DNA of 64,000 nt from positions 5,208,001-5,272,000 of the forward strand of contig NZ_BJOR01000001.1 in the NCBI RefSeq assembly GCF_006540305.1. Direction: 5' to 3'. This stretch comes from Streptomyces sp. 6-11-2. GTDB lineage: Bacteria; Actinomycetota; Actinomycetes; Streptomycetales; Streptomycetaceae. A program made the position numbers and the translations under genes. The notes below the pieces were generated by a model. The model saw only the letters and a program-made list of their open reading frames with translations, was not told the origin of the DNA and ran no database searches. This document shows positions 58,758 through 64,000 of this stretch, piece after piece (the first letter of the stretch is position 1; each line of letters opens with the position of its first letter).

Positions 58758-61181
58758 TCAGCCGGAGGCCCCGGCCCCGTCCCCCGAGCCCTGCTGCTCC
58801 GACGGCCCGCGCAGCGTCGTCCGGGCGGCGGCGACACGGGCACTGACACGGGACCCGAGCGCGTTCCACCGGGCCGACGCCGTCCAGACCACGCGCGCCA
58901 TGGAGCGCGGGGCGAGCGCGGCCCGCAGCCTGGTGCGCCGGGACGACGTGTCCCGCAGGCCGCCGGCGACCCGCCGGACGTCCTCGGCGAGCCCCGCCAC
59001 CGGACGCGGGCGCGGCGCGTAGAGGACCTGCTCCACCGCGTCCGCCAGCCGGTGCGCCGACGCGGCGGCCACCTCGTCGAGGCGCCCGAGGCGGACGATC
59101 CGGGCGGCCGCCCTGCGCGGGGTCTGCGACTCGTCCGGCAGGATCCCGAAGTCCCAGGCGGTGTCGCCCAGTTCCTGCCAGACCGCCAGGATGTGCGGCC
59201 CCGCGTCCGCCTCGCCGCGCCCGTGCGCGCCCAGTCGCACGGCGCGCATCCGCCGGCGCCACAGGAGCGGGGACAGCGGCAGGGCGAGGACCAGCAGGCC
59301 GCCCAGCGTCCACCCCAGGACGGCGTACCACTTCGGGCCGCCGTCGCCCTGGGCCTGCCCGGCCTGCGCGGAGGGGCCGCCGCACTCCTGGAGCCGCCGC
59401 AGCTCCGGCGGGCAGCTCTGGTTCGCCGACGGCGCGGCGGAGGGCGCCGTGCTCGCGTCCTGCGACGGCGCCGTCTGCTCCGGCAGACTGGTGCCCGGCG
59501 TGTCCGACTGGGTGTACGCCGGCACCGAGCCGCGCGTCGGGGTCGGCTCGAAGCGGGTCCAGCCGACGCCCTCGAAGTACAGCTCGGGCCAGGCGTGCGC
59601 GTCCTTCAGGCCCACCGCCACGGTTCCGTCGCTCTGCAGGGTGCCGGGCGCGAAGCCCACCGCGACCCGGGCCGGTATGCCGAGGGTGCGGGCCATGGCG
59701 GCCATCGCGAAGGAGTAGTGCACGCAGAAGCCGCGCTTGTCCTTCAGGAACCGCGAGATGGCCCGCGGTCCGCTGCCCGCCTCGACCTGCGTGTCGTACT
59801 GGAAGCCGCCGTCGAGGGCGAACCAGTCCTGGAGCTCGACCGCCTGCTCGTAGTGGTTCGTCGCGCCCTCGGTGACCCGGCGGGCGGTGCTCGCGACGTC
59901 CGCCGGCAGAGATTTGGGCACTTTGGTGTACTCGCGCCTCAGTGCCGCCGACGGCTCCGGCGCCGTGGCGAGCTGCTCGGCGGTCGGCCGCACCTGAAGG
60001 CTCTTCACCTCGTAGGTCAGCCCGCGCGTGGTCTGCTTGTGGTCGCCGACGAGGGTCATGCCCACGGGCTCGTAGCGCCAACTGCCCTTGATCCGCACGG
60101 CGCTCGGCGGGTACGGCATCGGCAGCCAGTCCTGGACGTACGAGTCCGCCGCCGAGATCGTCGTGGTGATCTCCGTACGCTTGACGCCGCCGTCCAGGCC
60201 CAGCGGGGCGGGGAGCGGGTCGGGCACGCTCACGATGTGCCGCTGGGACGGCTTCCAGGTGGTGCCGTCGAAGTCGTCCAGGGACAGGATCCGCAGGTAC
60301 AGGTTCGAGGTGTCGGACGTGTCCGTGCGCAGGGTGATGACCGTGTGGTCCTCGTCGACGTTCAGGCTGTCGCGCAGGGAAACCAGCGGGTTCACCGCGG
60401 AGATCGTGCCACCGTTGCCGCTGCCCGAGCCGACTCCGGTTCCGGTGCCGCCGAGCAGCCCGCCCTGCATCGCCGGCAGGGCGAGCGGCACCACCAGGGC
60501 GATGCCGAGGGCGAGGGCGCCGATCCGGCGCCCGGTGCGCACCGGAGCGGTCGCGCCGCCCTGCTCGCCGTCCCCCGCGCGCGGTGCCCCGGAGAACACC
60601 CGCCCCCACTGCGAGAGCCGGTCCCGGCCCTCGGCCAGCAGCAGTACCAGGTAGCCGGCGGCCGCGATCAGGAACCACCACCAGCCGGTGCCGCCGTCGG
60701 ACAGGCCCGCGGCCACGGAGTACACGGCGAGCAGCGGCAGGCCCGCCGGGGCCGCGCTGCGGAAGGTCACCGCGAGCGTGTCCACGATCAGCCCGATCAC
60801 CAGGACGCCGCCGACGAGCATCAGGCGGATGCCGTCGGTCTGCGGCGCCGGAATGGCGTACCGTCCGACGTCGTCCGCGCCCTCCCGCAGCAGTTCGGCC
60901 AGGTGCCGGAAGGCCTCCGGGCCCGGGAACAGCCCGGCGAAGGCCTGTCCCCGGGCGAAGACCAGGGTGAGCAGCATCAGCGTGGCCAGGGCCTGCGCCG
61001 CCACGGTCAGCGGCCGCGCCAGCGGCACCCGCCGGGCCACCGCGCCGACCCCCGACTGCACCGCCAGCATCAGGATGGCCTGGAGGATCCACGAGGCGGG
61101 GGAGACCAGCGGCAGCAGCGCGCACGACGCCGCCAGCGTCGCCGCCGCCGCACACAGCGCCAACCGCGTCCGCCCGCTCAT
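58758..61181 (-). CDS. TgpA-like membrane transglutaminase/protease (DUF3488-transglutaminase)
   Basis: 807 residues: five to six N-terminal helices (to about 240), a soluble domain, a transglutaminase-like core with Cys486 (RGFCVHYSFAMAAMARTLGIPARVAVGF), His529 (DAHAWPELYFEGVGWTRFEPTP, with Glu where the usual third residue is Asp), a Pro/Ser/Thr-rich linker (TQSDTPGTSLPEQTAPSQDAS), one more helix (about 615-637) and a cytoplasmic C-terminal domain (DUF4129-like). ATG 61181 overlaps the stop of a small repeat ORF (ATGA). Together with MoxR and DUF58 genes it forms the widespread operon thought to act in envelope protein maturation; substrate unknown. Confidence 0.92.
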   Translation of the reverse strand: MSGRTRLALCAAAATLAASCALLPLVSPASWILQAILMLAVQSGVGAVARRVPLARPLTVAAQALATLMLLTLVFARGQAFAGLFPGPEAFRHLAELLREGADDVGRYAIPAPQTDGIRLMLVGGVLVIGLIVDTLAVTFRSAAPAGLPLLAVYSVAAGLSDGGTGWWWFLIAAAGYLVLLLAEGRDRLSQWGRVFSGAPRAGDGEQGGATAPVRTGRRIGALALGIALVVPLALPAMQGGLLGGTGTGVGSGSGNGGTISAVNPLVSLRDSLNVDEDHTVITLRTDTSDTSNLYLRILSLDDFDGTTWKPSQRHIVSVPDPLPAPLGLDGGVKRTEITTTISAADSYVQDWLPMPYPPSAVRIKGSWRYEPVGMTLVGDHKQTTRGLTYEVKSLQVRPTAEQLATAPEPSAALRREYTKVPKSLPADVASTARRVTEGATNHYEQAVELQDWFALDGGFQYDTQVEAGSGPRAISRFLKDKRGFCVHYSFAMAAMARTLGIPARVAVGFAPGTLQSDGTVAVGLKDAHAWPELYFEGVGWTRFEPTPTRGSVPAYTQSDTPGTSLPEQTAPSQDASTAPSAAPSANQSCPPELRRLQECGGPSAQAGQAQGDGGPKWYAVLGWTLGGLLVLALPLSPLLWRRRMRAVRLGAHGRGEADAGPHILAVWQELGDTAWDFGILPDESQTPRRAAARIVRLGRLDEVAAASAHRLADAVEQVLYAPRPRPVAGLAEDVRRVAGGLRDTSSRRTRLRAALAPRSMARVVWTASARWNALGSRVSARVAAARTTLRGPSEQQGSGDGAGASG

Positions 61182-61363
61182 ACCCGCCCCTCCACGACGC
61201 CCGTGCCGCTCGTGGGCACGTCGCGCTGGTTCTTACGTCGGTTCGGGGCCGCCCGGTCCGTCACGCCGTTCATGGTCATCGTGCGGGTGCCGCTCGTGGG
61301 CACGTCGCTCTGGTTCCGGCGCCGGCCCGGGGTTGCCCCGTCCGTCACGTCGATCATGACCAT
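61178..61363 (-). CDS. Possible 61-residue repeat protein coupled to the transglutaminase gene
   Basis: A short ORF fills the gap between the DUF58 and transglutaminase genes, overlapping the first by 10 bases and the ATG of the second by ATGA. It consists of two 28-residue units, each M-x2-VTD-x-A-x-P-x-RR-x-NQ-x-DVPTSGT, from an 84-bp tandem duplication. GGCGGGGGATGG before the ATG is a weak ribosome site; ATG 61357 is an alternative. Composition is polar and basic, with no signal or membrane part. Base differences between units include four silent third positions as well as replacements, so coding is plausible but not proven. Confidence 0.45.
   Translation of the reverse strand: MVMIDVTDGATPGRRRNQSDVPTSGTRTMTMNGVTDRAAPNRRKNQRDVPTSGTGVVEGRV
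61190..61357. repeat. 84-bp tandem duplication between DUF58 and transglutaminase genes
   Basis: Two copies (61190-61273 and 61274-61357) share GTGCCGCTCGTGGGCACGTC at 61203 and 61287 and several other exact blocks; period 84 bases, a multiple of three. Confidence 0.85.
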
Positions 61364-62726
61364 CCCCCGCCCGGCCCCGTCCCGCCGGCCGCGCCCGCGC
61401 TGGTGCGCTCCTGGTCCGCGCGGCGCCACAGGTCGTCCAGGCCGGCGCCCCGGGGCACCGGCACGGCTGTCCAGCCCGCGTCGCGCAGCAGCCGGAGGCG
61501 GTCGTCGGTCCGGGACGCCGGCCCCGGTACGTCGCCCGGTTCCCGGACCCAGGTCTCGCTGTCCAGGACGAAGGCGACCGCTGCGCCGCTGCGCTGCCGC
61601 ATCTTGGCCGCGACGTCGGTCTGCGCCTCGTCGAGGTCGCCGAGGAAGGCCACCAGCAGTCCCTCGTTGCCGCCGCGCAGCACGTCGTAGGCGCGGGACA
61701 GGCCCGCCCCGTCGGAGTGGTCGATCACGGCGAGGGTGTCCATCATCAGTCCGGCCGCGTCCGCCGACTCCTGGCTGGCGCCCGCGAACCCGTCGCCGCC
61801 CTCGCCGGGCACGGAGTTGCCGGTGTCGGTCAGCAGCCGTACCGAGAAGCCCCGCTCCAGCATGTGCACCAGCACCGACGCGGCGCCGGACACGGCCCAC
61901 TCGAAGGCCGAGTCGGGTCCCGCGCCCCGGTAGGCGAGCGCCCGGGTGTCGAGGAGCACCGTGCAGCGGGCGCGCTGCGGCTGCTCCTCGCGGCGCACCA
62001 TCAGCTCGCCGTAGCGCGCGGTGGACCGCCAGTGCACACGGCGCAGATCGTCGCCGTAGCGGTACCCGCGCGGGATGACGTCGTCCTCGCCGGCCAGTGC
62101 CAGCGAGCGCTGCCGCCCGTCGCCGTACCCCTTGGCCTCCCCGCTCAGGCGCAGCGGCGACAGCGGCTCCACCCGCGGGATCACGGTCAGGGTGTCGTGG
62201 GCCGAGAAGGAACGGGTCAGTTCGCACATCCCGAAGGGGTCGGTCAGCCGCAGTTGCAGCGGGCCCAGCGGATACCGCCCGCGCAGGTCGGAGCGGACCC
62301 GGTAGGAGACCTCACGGCGGCCGCCCGGCTCGACCCGGTCGAGCACGAAACGCGGCCGTGGTCCGAGCACGTACGGCACCCGGTCCTGGAGCATCAGCAG
62401 GCCGGTGGGCAGCCGTGAGACGTTGTCCATCCGCAGATGCACCCGGGCCTCACTGCCGGCGGGCACGCGCGCGGGGGAGAGCCGGCGGCTGCCGGCGACC
62501 CGGTAGCGCGTGCGGAAGAGCACCGTGGCGCACACCAGCGGCAGCGCCGCCAGCAGTAGCCCGACCCGCAGCAGGTCGCTCTGGCCGAGGACGTAGGCGC
62601 AGATCGCGGCGGCGATTCCGGCGGCCAGGAAGGAGCGCCCGCGGGTGGTCAGACCGGCCAGCGCGGTGCGGACGCCGCCCCGGTCCCTGCGGTCGTCGTC
62701 CGCGTGCGCCGTCCCCGCGTCGGCCA

Positions 62727-62727
<1 letters not shown>
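61354..62727 (-). CDS. DUF58 (von Willebrand A-like) membrane protein
   Basis: 457 residues with two N-terminal helices (about 30-70), a b-rich segment (RMDNVSRLPTGLLMLQDRVP), and the DUF58 core LAGEDDVIPRGYRYGDDLRRVHWRSTARYGELMVRREEQ (family GExxxxRxYxxGDDxRxIHW), followed by a vWA-like fold with CTVLLDTRAL. It is the usual partner of MoxR ATPases. ATG 62727 shares bases with the moxR stop (TGATG); GTG 62730 is an alternative. The C-terminus ends in Gly-rich residues. Confidence 0.92.
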
Positions 62728-63800
<1,073 letters not shown>

Positions 63801-64000
63801 CCGGCGGCCCTCCTCGGCCCTTCCCCACGCTCTTCGGCGAGCGGGGGATACCCCAACTTTCCGGGCCGACGCTCTGCTGTGCGGACCGGCCCACCCCGAA
63901 TCAGGCACCACGCGTGAAACGTTCCGCGTGAGGCCACCCCCGCATTCTTGCCGCCGTTACCGATTCGTGTCACTCGCCTGTGGACAACTGGCCGCGATAT
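63801..64000. other. Region upstream of moxR
   Basis: 200 bases to the window edge with no gene supported. They hold a further GGGGGATACCCC-type palindrome (63823-63854) and the moxR leader with GAGGAGG. AT-richer sequence near the edge (CCTGTGGACAACTGG) may belong to the promoter region of the next gene, expected by synteny to be mraZ. Confidence 0.5.
63823..63854. repeat. Degenerate palindromic element upstream of moxR
   Basis: CCCCACGCTCTTCGGCGAGC followed by GGGGGATACCCC is the same kind of element as at 63733-63774, 27188-27230 and the two inside the MITE-like element, 49 bases away from the one in moxR. Confidence 0.55.

Noticed and set aside
59052..62078. Plus-strand open frame of about 1000 codons
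   Set aside because: Shadow of the transglutaminase and DUF58 genes; low-complexity Arg/Pro translation.

Overview
The window is a stretch of conserved core chromosome from a high-GC actinomycete, almost certainly a Streptomyces (S. coelicolor-like gene order). Support for this: very high third-position GC, many GTG and a few TTG starts, ATGA/GTGA stop-start overlaps, glkA, macRS-like and pfkA side by side, a SAM-IV riboswitch, a Trp-rich attenuator before a fused anthranilate synthase, and a DmdR-type iron box. No tRNA, rRNA, CRISPR array, phage or intact transposon was seen.

Layout. 1-425: 5' part of a cysteine desulfurase-like gene. 768-10169: aa3 oxidase and cytochrome bcc genes (ctaC-ctaD-ctaF, then ctaE-qcrC-qcrA-qcrB), interrupted by an L,D-transpeptidase lipoprotein and a degenerate receiver protein. 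10316-16000: trpD, a SAM-IV-controlled aminotransferase V, an Lrp-type sensor with a rhomboid protease, and a YacP/NYN protein. 16226-32400: envelope and lipid genes: two NlpC/P60 hydrolases, a metalloprotease lipoprotein, a GT87 enzyme, a PimB'-like mannosyltransferase, an acyl-CoA ligase, a phosphoesterase, an SRPBCC protein, an ArsA-like ATPase, glucokinase, an esterase and a PlsC acyltransferase. 32404-35550: two-component pair and phosphofructokinase. 35630-40618: attenuator-controlled anthranilate synthase, a DUF1906 protein and DAHP synthase, the entry and branch point of aromatic biosynthesis. 40784-43328: bacterioferritin with its ferredoxin, a molybdopterin oxidoreductase and endonuclease IV. 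43377-51781: PASTA kinase, thiOSG with a TPP riboswitch, an FAD reductase, an Rv2175c-like DNA-binding protein, thiE and metF. 51838-58577: membrane proteins, an FAD oxidoreductase, a TetR regulator, a HEPN-domain protein, a methyltransferase and a DUF3040 protein. 58758-63800: MoxR-DUF58-transglutaminase operon, normally just outside the mraZ/division cluster.

From memory, gene content and order largely match Mycobacterium tuberculosis Rv2200c (ctaC) to about Rv2169c, so this is an old actinobacterial block joining respiration, envelope lipid mannosylation, aromatic and thiamine synthesis and cell division.

The most notable observations are three promoters of the RecA-NDp (PafBC-type) DNA-damage class, before a HEPN protein with an RX4H motif, an Rv2175c-like DNA-binding protein and an esterase; a 61-codon ORF built from an 84-bp tandem duplication and coupled to the transglutaminase gene; an in-frame 42-bp palindromic insertion in the moxR N-terminus; a MITE-like element that begins inside a stop codon; and many start codons 6-8 nt behind a -10 element, implying leaderless mRNAs.
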